DNA of 64,000 nucleotides, from the NCBI GenBank assembly GCA_026724425.1, contig JAIUCV010000011.1, positions 4,857,501-4,921,500 on the forward strand. Reading direction: 5' to 3'. A program made the position numbers and the translations under genes. Of the stretch, positions 1 through 12,344 are shown in pieces. Under the pieces are notes generated by a model. That model was not told the origin of the DNA. It saw nothing but the letters and a program-made list of their open reading frames with translations, and searched no databases. Origin of the DNA: Erythrophleum ivorense. Taxonomy: Eukaryota > Streptophyta > Magnoliopsida > Fabales > Fabaceae. Position 1 is the first letter of the stretch; every line of letters begins with the position of its first letter.

Positions 1-2749
1 TTTCAAACTCGCGTCATTTGTTTATCCCACACATCAATGAGGCATAAACTAAAGTATATTTGGACCCAAGTGTAATAATAATGATATGGAGAAAATGCGG
101 CTTAAAGGACCACAGCTTTCTACCTTCCATAAATTTGAGAAAAAAAAAATATAGAATTTTTTTTAAGAGAAAAAATTTCACTTTTCATGATCGAATTATA
201 TTATTTTAGTTCCTTACAAATAAACATCTATTTTAATAACGTTCTCCCCTCAAATCTGTGAACAAAATAGTTAATATAGATGTAATGTAACTTAATATAC
301 AAATTAATGTGAGCATTTAGTAATAAGGAGAAGGTAATTACTCTCCTACTTCATCACTTGCTTTTCATTTCATCCATTTTTTTTCATTCCATTTACATTT
401 ACTCTTAAAACTTCATTCTAATTCGTTATAAATAAATTCTATAAAAGTATAAATAAATAGACAGATAACTCGTTGAAAGTTAGATTTTTGTGGGCTGGAT
501 TAGCCTTTTCATGGTATCACATGTTCCCAATTCTTTTTCTTCCTAATATGCAAATTACCAAAAAAAAAGACTTTCTGTTCCAAATATAATAGTTAATATG
601 TTATCTCTAAGAAGACTATTGTATATAGTCCAAATGTAACAACTTATATTATTATAATGATAATGACATCGTGGGAAGGTAGGAATGGAGTCAAATAAAA
701 TGTGATTAATAATAATAATTTATTGCTTTGAATTTTCGGCTTTTATTTGAATTCAAAGTAAAAATCATGGTAGGCCTATCCCCTTCTCACAATTTGTATA
801 CCTCTCAGAATATCATAAGTCATAAACTATACCCCCCAAATCTGAACACAAAACTAATGCATCTGCTAGTTACGTGACAAATTCAAACTTGAGTTCTTTT
901 TCAAGGAAAAGTATATATGAAATGTGTTTATTTGGTTTCACAAGCGATCCAAATGTCTATGTTAAATTCTTTAAAACGAATAAGAGTATAAATCTTTTTG
1001 GTTTAAATAAATTTTTTCTTTATTGTTTATTATAACTTTTTGTCAATACGTATATCTATTTGGTTTGATAATGACGGCTCTTAACTGGAAAGGTGTTGCT
1101 TTCAACTAAAGCCAGATTCAATCAAATTAATAATAATGAAATTTTAATTATTATAATTAAAAGGAATTGAATCATAATTGTTGATCATATTGATTTGATA
1201 ACTTTTTTTTTATAAAAAGAATACAATAGTTTATACTGCTTCTGATTGCAATGGGTAAGATTCCCACTTGTGGAGCACTAATGGGGCTTGAACGACTCAC
1301 CAATTTCCTATATTATTAATTAAATGCGAAATATATATGAAGACAATGCTTTGTATGAAAAGCAATTGTTTCATATTAAAAAGTGTCAATTCATATCCTA
1401 TGATTGATACTAAATTTACAGTTTTGAATCATTGTTTGCAGTAAAATGTAGCAATAAAAATCATTAAACTTACTACCTATAAAATGAAATAATATTTTAC
1501 ATTATCATATTGCGAGTCAGCATCAATTGTGATTCGTGACAAGAATATATAAAACAAAGAGTTTTACACTAAATATATTTTATTTTATTTTATTTTATTA
1601 CTAGTTGAAATGTCAAATAAACAAAAACAGATCGTACAATTCGACATTAATAATAAAAAAAAAGGGCGAATCACTTAATTAGATAAAATCGTAGGAGTAC
1701 TCTTTTGAAAAATAAATACATATTATATAAATAATAAGAGGGACAAGATTGGACAATTAAAAATAAAAAGTAAATGTGAAAAAGAAAGAATATATCATGA
1801 AAATATTGAATTATTTATAATTTCACTTAAAATGCAATGAAAATAACTGGGTTTCAGTTAGTTCAGTTACCATTGACTATGAGATGATAAATAAATATTT
1901 TTTTAATTATATAATATGATTAGTAGAATATTTAAAAAAGTTCCTTTTATTTGTTTAGAAAATAAAAGTAGATCCTCCAATCAGGTGCTTGCGTATATAC
2001 TAACTAAAGCCAAGCTTGAGAAAGTCGGTCACGGTGCCGCTGGGATTCGCGTAACCATTTTCTCTCGTTATTATAACACTTTTATTTTTTAATTCTCTTT
2101 TTGTATATTTAATTACATTTAAATAATTGAATATATGTATATATATAATTCAAAATTTAGCCTTTTTTTAATTTTCTTGAAGTTTTTTTTATAGTATAGA
2201 ATATCATCTTTTATTTGCTATTTGTAACTAATTTAGTAATAGAATTATGAATTTAGTTCCTCTATAATTTTTTATTTTTAAAATATACGTTTTTAATAAA
2301 ATTTTTATCTAAAAAAATTATTTTTAATTTTAATTTTGACATTTAAAGATAAAGTGTCTTTATTTATTTTTTTTAAACATAATTTTTTTAATTTAGTCTT
2401 TTAAAAATAAAATATCATAATATAGTTTTTTGAATTTTTTTTTCAATCAAAATAGTATTTCTACAAAATATCTGTAGGTTTTCTGATGAAAAATGAGGTC
2501 ATTTTGGAGGTTGAAAAATATATAGGTAAGTTTATATTATTAGTATCAATCATATAAGATCTAAATTTTGCTTTATAGTAAGACCATTTTAATTAAGGAA
2601 AAACATTTAGAAAGCTAAATTAAAAAAAAAATATTTTTTAAGAATTAAATTAAAAAGAAAGTGATATTCTCGAACCTAAATTATTAACTTAGTTTTTATT
2701 TACTTTTCACTTTTTATTGATTACGTGCTAAAGAAAAGAAAAATCCTTA

Positions 2750-2811
<62 letters not shown>

Positions 2812-3432
2812 CATGTAGAGATACGTCAGCCTTGGTTGATTGGTATTGAAAGTTATCTTCATAGTTGAAAGGTCGAAATTTAGTTGTTAATTGAAGTCAA
2901 AATTAATTAAAAAACTGATATCATATAAATTATTTATTTATTAATATTAAAAGTTTAAAATTATTATATTCTCTTTCCTCACCTTTTTTTCTTTTTTTGA
3001 TACATTGAACTTAAACGCTGTAATTAGGGAAAAAATTATATTGTAAGAAATGATAAACTATTAAGTTATAAATTATTCAATGAGAGATTCAAATATATTA
3101 TTCGTAAATGACCAAAAATAATAGAGATTATTGACTATGGGGCAGCGACGATATGGTAAATTAAGAACCATGCCATGTCGGTAAACTGATACTGAGGAAG
3201 AGTTTGACACCCGTGAGCTAAGCTGTGGGATTTTTCACTTATAATAATCATTAATCACAATAAGCACGATACCAAAAAAAATCCCAAAATTAAGAAAAAC
3301 AGAAAACAGGAAGCAGAAAAATAAATAAATAAATAAATAAATAAGGAAGCCTGATGTCACATAATCAGGGAAAGAAGGTACAGAAAACAGAGCTTCTCTT
3401 TTCTCTCTCTGCTCTGCTGTGCTCCTCTTTCA
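1..3432. other. AT-rich intergenic region
   Basis: I see no gene in this stretch. It is strongly AT-rich, with many homopolymer runs, a long (AT)n tract near 2747-2809 and an (AAAT)n tetranucleotide run near 3321-3342. The last few hundred bases before 3433 are the presumed promoter and 5' leader of the downstream glucanase; 3390-3432 is pyrimidine-rich, as plant leaders often are. Confidence 0.6.
2747..2809. repeat. (AT)n microsatellite
   Basis: Almost uninterrupted AT dinucleotides, with one CAT variant near 2767. Simple sequence repeat in intergenic DNA. Confidence 0.9.
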
Positions 3433-3510
3433 ATGTTTTCATTTCATGGGAAGTTCTGTTTTCTGGATAACCTTACTACTACCTCTTCCCCTTTTCTCAT
3501 TTTGCAAGCT

Positions 3511-5357
3511 ATGGCTAACATCAGATCAGTAATATCAACCTCTTCCTCCTTCTTCATAGCCATGTTGCTGCTTCTCACTATTTCTGGTTCGTTATCTACT
3601 TCCCCGCTCCTGCATCACTCTGTTTCGTTCCCGAGAAAGTGGATACAATAGAAAAACAACTTCCATTTTCTCTAGAAATTTTTTTTTTCCAGTTTATATT
3701 TTCTCGGCAATACAACATTCCGGCTGTATTGAGTTTTTAGCTACAATGTGTGCTCTGAGGAAGTCACTGTAAACATCTTTTTCTCATTTTGTGAATTGGG
3801 TTCTCCAAGATCAAAGCTTGTTGTTATAGCAGTGAACTTCTCTGCCAAAGAATTTATGGGTCGTGTAGATTTATAAATACTATTTCCCTCCAGCTTCATC
3901 AAATTCCTTAGAAAGTAAACTAACTTTATGAAACATTTCGAAGACTAACATATTTCTGACTCTGTTTTCACCATTAATTTACATTTGAGCCTTGTTATAG
4001 TTCTTCTGCCTCAAAAAATAAACTTCTGAGCAAAACAAATTCCGAGTCGTCGCGATTTTCAGGATTTATGAAATGCCTATTGAAGTTAAAGTACATAAAA
4101 TATTTATCATAATTCTGACTCTGCTTTCTACTCTGTTTTTCCAGATCCGTGTCTACAAATCCGGGGCCTAGAATTTGGTATAAACTACGGACAAATAGCC
4201 AACAATCTTCCATCTCCTTCTCGCGTGGCTGCTCTCATAAAATCCCTCAACGTCAGCAGAATCAAACTCTACGACGCCGATCCAAACGTTCTAGTTGCCT
4301 TCTCCAATTCCGATGTCGAGTTCATCATAGGACTAGGAAACCAGTATCTCCAGAACATGACAGACTTATCAAAAGCACAATCATGGATTCAACAACGTGT
4401 TCAACCATACCTCTCACAGACTAAAATCACTACCATTGCCGTAGGAAACGAGGTTTTCACCAGCAACGACACCCAACTAACCCAAAACCTCCTCCCTGCA
4501 ATGCAAACTGTGTACAATGCCCTTGTCAATCTTGGATTGGATACAAATGTTGTTGTCACAAGTGCTCATTCTTTCAATATTTTATCCACGTCTTACCCCC
4601 CTTCATCGGGGGCTTTTAGGGAAGATTTAATACAATATATCCAACCCCTTTTGAGTTTTCATGCTCAAGTAAAATCCCCTTTTATGATTAACGCATATCC
4701 TTTTTTTGCGTACAAGGGCAGCCCAAATGATGTTTCGTTGAACTATGTATTATTTCAACCAAACTCAGGAACGGTTGATCCAAACACGAATCTTCACTAT
4801 GATAATATGCTGTACGCTCAGATTGATGCTGTTTATGCAGCGATTAAAGCATTGGGTCACAGTGATGTTGAGGTTAAGATTTCTGAGACAGGTTGGCCTT
4901 CTAAGGGTGATTCTGATGAAATAGGAGCTACACCAGAAAATGCAATGTTGTACAATGGGAATTTGTTGAAGAGGATAGAGATGAAACAAGGGACTCCTGC
5001 GAAACCTTCGGTTCCTATTGATATTTTTGTGTTTGCACTTTTCAATGAGGATATGAAACCTGGTCCTACTTCAGAGAGGAATTATGGTCTCTATTATCCA
5101 GATGGTACTCCAGTTTATAACGTTGGATTACAAGGTTATTTACCAGAGATGGTTGTTCAACCTGCATCCAAATCCAACGTAAGTAGACGTACATTGAAAT
5201 GGAAGACACTAGATTTATTACTCTCTTATCTTTTTTTTTTTCCCCTCATTTCTCAGGTTTTGTGGCTTTTTGTGTTGTTCTGCAGGCCTTGTTTGTGGGT
5301 TTTCTTATCTATGTCATTGCATGCTTAGTTTCTGCTTTGGAGCTTTCAAGGTCATAA
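3511..5357 (+). CDS. Glucan endo-1,3-beta-glucosidase (GH17), probably GPI-anchored
   Basis: Three exons: 3511-3586, 4145-5178, 5286-5357, giving 393 residues. The enzyme hydrolyses beta-1,3-glucan (callose or wall glucan) outside the cell. Residues 1-25 form a signal peptide with a hydrophobic core. The mature part opens with the GH17 signature GINYGQIANNLP (37-48). The proton donor is Glu128 in IAVGNEVF and the nucleophile is Glu273 in ISETGWPSKGD. Exon 1 ends in phase 1 (TCTG|GTTCGT) and the junction makes an Asp. Exon 3 encodes a hydrophobic tail (LFVGFLIYVIACLV), which suggests a GPI-attachment signal; reading through the second donor instead gives an unlikely tail. No X8/CBM43 domain is visible. 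The start at 3511 is preferred because it leads straight into the signal peptide; an in-frame ATG at 3433 would add 26 residues. Family and catalytic residues are firm. The GPI call is inference. Confidence 0.92.
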
Positions 5358-6494
5358 TCAGAAGTAGGGAGAGATAAAAGTAAACAGAGGACTCCTTTTG
5401 CAACAGGTAAGTTATAGAAGGTCAGAAAACTTGTTCCTCCATTGCTATATTTTCTTAGGAAAACTTTTCCCATTGGTATATGATAAATAGGTGTACGTTT
5501 AATTTTGTTCTCTATAAGTATTTATTTTTCAATTCACTTTTTACATATATTAAAATACTTCTTATATTGTTATTTCATTCTATTTCTTGTCTAGAAATTA
5601 ATAAAAAACCTCACGCGTGTTAATTTACAATTATCACGCATTTAGTTCACATGAAATGAGAAACCTTAATTAAAAATCCTAATATCATGAAATTTAAAAG
5701 TTTTATATCTTATATGAACTAACTGTGAGGTGTAATTAACCAGTGCAACGTAAGCATAAAACATCTAACTTGGTATCTGCTTCTTAGTTAATTTGTGAAC
5801 AAAGATGGGATGTAAGACTACTGTAAAAAGCATTTTATAGAATTAGATATTAAATTTAAAAAAGAAAAAATTCAAATTTAAAATTAACTTATAGGTCAGA
5901 AAAAATATAAATTTTCTTTTTTACTATTTTTTTTCATGGGATTACCGGCACTAAATTAGAGTGGTCTAGTGGCGTAGGTTTGTTCTCTTCACAGGCCGTA
6001 TGCAGGGTGGTTAAACCTGTAAAAAGTGTATGAATAAATTCTGATGGCAAATGAGAAAATGACGATTGACGTGAGCCATAAGGGATAGAAAGTGTATGAG
6101 AAAGTATAGTCTAAGGAGCAAAGGGGAATGTGATTTTGATGCCATCATATTTAATTTTCCCTGACTTTATAATAGTCTAAATCAAATGATGGGAAAGTTT
6201 TGGAACCTGACAAATGCTCTCCATTTCATGCTTGCACCAAGTGGACTCTTTCGTGAAGATATAAACCAACCCCAAATTCTGAATAAAACCGTCCCTTTTT
6301 TTTTTTCTCTTTTTTAATAAAGATATGGTAATGGGTCTCCATCTTCCTTATCTCCAACTTGTAATCATGCATGCCAGTGAAGAAATTCTTCTTGTCTTGA
6401 GCTGTACAAAAGTCCAAATTGGATTGCTGCTTCAGATGAGATGAGAAATAAGCCGTCAGGATGGATCTGGATCGATGAGTAGATGCTTTTTTTA

Positions 6495-6705
6495 AATTTG
6501 GACCGTCTAAATTAAATTTGGACAGTTTAGATTTGATTTTTTATTTTTTTTAAAATTTTTAACTTAAATTATTATTATTTTAAAATATAATGGTTAAAAA
6601 ATTATTTTTATTTTATATTTTATATTTTTTAAAATTAATAAAAGTATCAAAATATAAAAATTAAAAATATGAAATCTAGACCATTCAAATTTAATTTTAA
6701 CGATA
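6495..6705. mobile_element. MITE-like inverted-repeat element, copy 1
   Basis: The left arm contains AAATTTGGACAGTTTAGATT. The right arm, read on the minus strand, contains AAATTTGAATGGTCTAGATT. The centre is very AT-rich. The same arm sequence recurs at 11690-11915, so this is a dispersed family. Ends and target duplication are not resolved. Confidence 0.5.
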
Positions 6706-9205
6706 AGATAAGTAAGGGATAAATAGGGAAAGGATGAATAAGTGATCTGAATTCCGTCAAGATCCTCTTTTTTAGATATTTACTGTTTCAAAACTTCATA
6801 AGTTTGAATTTGGATCCTCTTTCTAACGAGGGGATCCATTCCCTATATTTAAATTTATGAGAAATATGAGGCAAAATGAGAAATGTCAACACAAAGAAGA
6901 TCCATTTCCCATAAGTTTTGTCTCCCCTCATCCTTATCTGGTGCCTTCTTCTATTTCTCCTGCTTTTGTCCTCTGCTCCAGGATGAGCTTTGTATGATGA
7001 TCATACTAACAGTAGTCTCATGCCTTTCACATTACATCATTAATTCCCAGGTTTAAGTTACTCCCATTTCACCTCTTGGTGTCTGGGGGGAAAAAAGTTT
7101 GAACTATTATGTCAAGCTAACAGTCTCTACTCTCCTCTTTGGTGCACAACAATATAATAAGTATAGGTTAGTTTAATATTAGAATTTTAATTACTTGAAT
7201 ATTTGCTATTAGATTAGTCAATAAATATATAATATGTAGTGAATTTTTTAAGAGAAAAAACTCAATTATATGATAAGTCATAAAAGTATATTTACTGATA
7301 TGTTTTTATTTAAAATTTTAATAACAAACACTCAAGTTCCATTCTTAAATTTTTTATTTTTTACTTCATACACTAGTGACATGCATAAATCTTTTTAGTT
7401 TTACATTTATAACAAGTGTATGATCACGTCTGGTATGATATGAGGGAGATCAGGGAATAGGAAAAGGAAAAAGAAAGTGCAAAATATGAAAGAATCAAAT
7501 TTATATAATATTTATTATACTCTTGTTATTTTTATTTGATAGTTCTTTTTTATTTTTTATTTTTAGAGAAGTACAAAAGTCATTTTTCATCACTTTTTTC
7601 TATTCAAATTTGACACTTTTGTGTATCAAATGTGATAGTAGAATTTTAATTATTCAAAAATGTAATTGCTAAAAGATCCTTATAAAGAATATTAGCCGCC
7701 GATTTGAATTTTATAAACATTAGGATATTGAAGGTGAAGTTTTTCCTTTGTCAACAGAGCCAAGTTGGCGTCTATTACACCTACTTAGATAAGATTTTTT
7801 TTAGGTTGAAACATGAACAAATCAATAATACACCATTTGATCAGAGTATATAAGTCTGATATCATGTAGAAAATTAAAGCAATTTGGTTAATTTTCAACT
7901 CTAGAGTCAAGACTATGACTTTTATGAACCTGTGATTGATGCTCATAGAATAGGGATTCTCTATCTATAGTGGGAATTGGAGAGATTTCAAATCAAAGAA
8001 CATGTTAGATTATACACTTGCGTTTCACGAGCAACTTATACAACCTCGTAGTCGTGAGCATCTGTATATATGAGGAAACGTCCCAGGAACCTGATTTAGA
8101 ATTCCTGAATTTGGACCAAAAAATCATGGGAAAAAAAATCTGCAATTGTCAAAGGGTAGCACGAGAGTCACAGAATGTGGGCCGTTGGTAGTGGTGGCTT
8201 CACACATGACATGATGGAGACATTGTATAACTCTTACATCATCGTGGTCCACACAGGATAAGATCGACAAATGAATGCGTGCATCCACTTGAAATTTTCA
8301 TTTCACTGCTAGCCACCTGCAGCTTCCATACCTTAACCTTTTTTCACACCTTTTGGTGCATTAAAGAATCCTCTCTTTCTGATCTGACCCTATTTTGCCA
8401 CATAGAAACTGCAAATTAACGATACGCTTTTATAGTTTATACCATGTTTTAAACAATGGAAAAACAAAAAGAACATCTCCTAAACATGGATTCAGTGGTA
8501 GCCGCAATTTAAATTTTTGTTTTTGTACAGCTTTTCTGTCCTCTCTTTTATGTGGTAGACTCAGCCTATACTATATTAATTTTTTTAAAAAAAGTTAAAG
8601 TGCAATTCTTAAATATTGATCACAAGTTTTTAAAGAGTTAATAGCATAATACTGAATTATAAAAATGTTTATATAATTTTATTAAAGAATCTGTTAATCT
8701 GATGATAAATATTTAAAAATTTTGACTTAATTTATGTCCTTATTTTAATACTAGTGGGTTTGCAATTTGCTTAGAACCTGACCAAAATAAAATGATAAAA
8801 GAATGAAAGGAACTTAAACCTACTATGCATCATCCATGAGGTGCAAGTGGGATCGAGGGAGCCAGTTTTGACATTGGATTTAATGATTCATAGAAATTTT
8901 CTTCTTAAATATTATATGAATTAATGGAGGAAGGTGGGGGTCTATTATCTATGGGTTTATTATTTCCTCGGCATGTTATTGAATTAATTTTGATGTTTAT
9001 TTATTTGTTGTTTTTTGCAGGGGACAGAAAGCAACACAGCTTTTATTCGTTGGCATAGATCCTTCACTTTAAGCATGAAAGCTACCCCAGCAAAAGCAAA
9101 TAATTACTTCATCTTCATTCATGTCACTCGCAGAGATTCCATAGCCAAAACCATTCATACACTTGCTGATTTAATAATAAAAGAGAGCCAAGAAGTAGGA
9201 GATGT

Positions 9206-9323
9206 AATGAGGATTGAGCAGTGGAGTGATTCTTTTATAGAAGGTTAATAATATTCTAGAAAATAATGAGGACTGAGTAGTAGAGTGATTCTTTTATAGG
9301 AAGTTAATAATATTCTAGAAAAT
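9206..9323. repeat. 59-bp tandem duplication (two units)
   Basis: Unit 1 is 9206-9264 and unit 2 is 9265-9323. Both contain GAGTGATTCTTTTATAG and TTAATAATATTCTAGAAAAT and differ at only a few positions. The copy is recent enough to align without gaps. The first unit contains the stop codon of a short open frame that follows a splice-acceptor-like site at 9020. Confidence 0.85.
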
Positions 9324-11689
9324 AACATTTTCTTCTAAAAACCTTTTTCGCAGAAAGTTAGAAATATTACTGTTTGTCCATTGAAACATTGATTTGACTC
9401 TGTTATGATGTAGAGGTAGAAAGAATTGTTGTTTTATCAAATGTGAACGAGGGATTTCATGTCTATGTTGTGAAGAGTGATTATTTTATTGAATAATTAG
9501 TCTATAATCAAATTTATATTAATTTTCAAAATGAAGTCATCATTTTGATACTCTCAACTCACAAGTTTAGGTCATGTAAAAGAAATAATTATCTTTCATG
9601 ACATAATAGTTATAGTTTTCATTAATAATTATCTTATTTCAAATTTTAGTCAAAACATAATTTTGAAAAAAAAATAAAAAGGATAAAGTAGAAAACCAAT
9701 GGTACCACAGCATTATCAAGCAACTACTAATAAAATGGAGTATATTCTACAAGACAGTATTTTAAAAAACTAATTTTATCTTTTTTACTTCCAACAGTTT
9801 TCTCACCAAATAAAATTTTATTAGTAGCAAGTACAGCTATATATTATTTCATTCTTTATAGGTTGATTTTATAGTGCAAAATTAATTAATTAAGTGCACG
9901 GTGCTATTAGTTTCAACTTCTTATTACATTGATAACAACTTCAAAATAAATTAGTAATGGTTTGCTAATATATTGATAACAAATCATTAATAGTGTATGT
10001 TTGGATAAATGTTTAAAAAGTTAAAAATCATATTTGGCTAGCCATAGTATGTAAAAACAATAATTTATTATTTTATTTAAAACATAATTTAAAAGAAAAA
10101 AACGCCTATCCAAACACATAATAATAGTGATATAGTAGTGATGAATTATTTGAGGTGATTGTTGTTAGCTAACACATCAACTAAACATTATCATTATATT
10201 AAAAAGCTGTTACCAAGATATGATCAAAAGTTGTTACTAATTGCATCGATACACTTAATTTATTAATATACATAAAATAGCCGCCTTCTTTATGTGGTTA
10301 CCTATTTTATATTTTACTTACAGAAATACGAAATATTTTAGGTAAGTGATAAAAAAGACGAGTCGTGCAAGCAACCATGATCGAAGACAATGACTTTGTA
10401 TCGTTATTCATCAGATAGGTCAGAAAATAACAATTGAGAAACGCAAAATAAACATTTCTTTTGCTTCTTTCTTTATTTGGGTCGCAGCCATATCAAAATA
10501 AAAAAGAATTGTGTTCATACAGTAAGGCGGCGCATTTCTTTTTGGTGCATGCATGCCAGACAGTAAGAAGGTGATGAAAATAAACATTTCAAAAAATTAA
10601 TTTTGAGATATTCTTGTTGCTACGTAGAGATCATGAAGAAATTCACTAGTTTTGACGATAACTAGAGCAAAATAATGAAGATGTACTATCCTTAAATAGA
10701 TGTTTGCTTTCATGTGGCTGTTGGCTTGATTACATCTTGCTTTTTAGATAAACATAAAGTGATGGTAATCATAAATCAAGAGGTCTGACTTTCACTCATT
10801 TAATGATGATTATTGCATAATTTATGCTTTAAAAGAATATGAATTGTTGATTTTTTTAATCAACTATTATTTATTTATACATTAATTACTATCCAAAATA
10901 CAGAGAAAAGTTTAAAGAAACAAAATCCACCAAATCATAAGTAGGGACAATGAATTGAAAGTTCATGTCACATATTGCAGGCCAAGTAATGAAATAATTT
11001 GGTTGGCGAGAATAAAGAGGTTTCTCTTAAGAATGAAGAGATGTCTAATAATTTCAGAGATGATTGCACGCAAAGAAGTGAAATCTTATGTTTGCAGGCA
11101 AAATTAAAAATAAGGCATCAAGGGCTTAGAGTGATTTGATTTTCACTGGTCAATCTTTGGGTATATATTTACCGCTTGATTGGTAAGAATACAGAGATTT
11201 TTTTTAAGATCTGAAACCAAATGATTTAATTCATAAAGAGATTTTACGTATATAATTACTTGAATTTAAAAATCGGGACAAAAACCTTTCTTTCTTAATT
11301 ATTTAATTTCCTTTATGTGTCTTAGCTGCTAGATCTCATGTATGAATTGAGATCCTTGGTGGTTGAATTTGCTATCTCTTGCCACCAACGATCATTATGA
11401 AAGATTGAATTAATCATTGTTGTTGACAACTTATAACATTAGATTACAACTTCCTTATACGCAATGTAAGAATTTCTTCCATCAAACAAATTTCACTTCC
11501 TTAATTGGAGAAAAAGAAAAAAAAAACCAGGATTTCATTAGTAACAAGAACTTGAAACCTTTGATGAAAGTGACATAGCTATGTATAACCATATTTTGCC
11601 ATGGTTCAAACATCAAAGGAGATCCTAAGAGGTCTATAAAACCAATAAATGTGGCTTCATATTGAGTGTGGATCCCTGGTTCTCTTGAA

Positions 11690-11915
11690 ACAAATTTGGA
11701 TAGTTTAAATTTGATTTGATCAATCTAAATTTCAAATTTTTTATTTTTATTTTTACTTTAAAGAAACAAATGTAAAATGAAAATAATATTTCAACTTTTA
11801 TGAAAGATTTATCCTACATTTGTTTTTTTAAAATTATAAAAAAATAAATTATTGAAATAAAAACAAATAAAAAATAAAAAACACTAAAATTTGAACTATC
11901 CAAATTAATTCTAAG
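11690..11915. mobile_element. MITE-like inverted-repeat element, copy 2
   Basis: The left arm reads AATTTGGATAGTTTAAATTT. The minus strand of the right arm reads AATTTGGATAGTTCAAATTT, a near-perfect terminal inverted repeat around an A/T-rich loop. It is related to the copy near 6.5 kb; a partial relative may lie near 17.6-17.8 kb. No coding capacity. Superfamily unassigned. Confidence 0.6.
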
Positions 11916-12344
11916 AAAGCAGCATAGTTGCAAGGAATCCACATACCTTCATGTTAAGGGAGTTGAGTAGTTAAATAGAAGTCTCAAATTTAATTTTCTG
12001 TATTTGTGTTCACTTCTCCTTTGAACTTACAGTTCTTCAACATTTAATCTCCTAATCCAATATCATATCTCTCATCCGAAATTCAAATTAGCAAGAAGAA
12101 ACACAAAATAGAAAGCAACGTCACTTGAAGTGCTGGCATCCATGTTGGGACATGTAAACCTATATTTATAATTCATCTCTGCATATCCATGTTGGCATAA
12201 CATTTACATAAAGTTTATTAAAAAAATTTATATAGAAAATAGTTACAACCCCAAAAATTTATTGTCAAGGAATTTCATAAATCAATGAATTGAAGGTAAA
12301 ACCAAAAACAAAGAAATCTTTGAAATGAATGTCGCCATAGCTGC

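Larger units (their letters stand above)
5358..12344. other. Long intergenic region between glucanase and EF-hand genes
   Basis: No recognisable gene. It begins with the glucanase 3' UTR; a strong donor-like CAACAG|GTAAGT lies at 5401-5412. It holds two copies of an inverted-repeat, MITE-like sequence (near 6495-6700 and 11690-11915) and a 59-bp tandem duplication at 9206-9323. A 75-codon open frame after a good acceptor (9021-9248) matches no family I know. The rest is AT-rich sequence without coding character. Confidence 0.6.
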
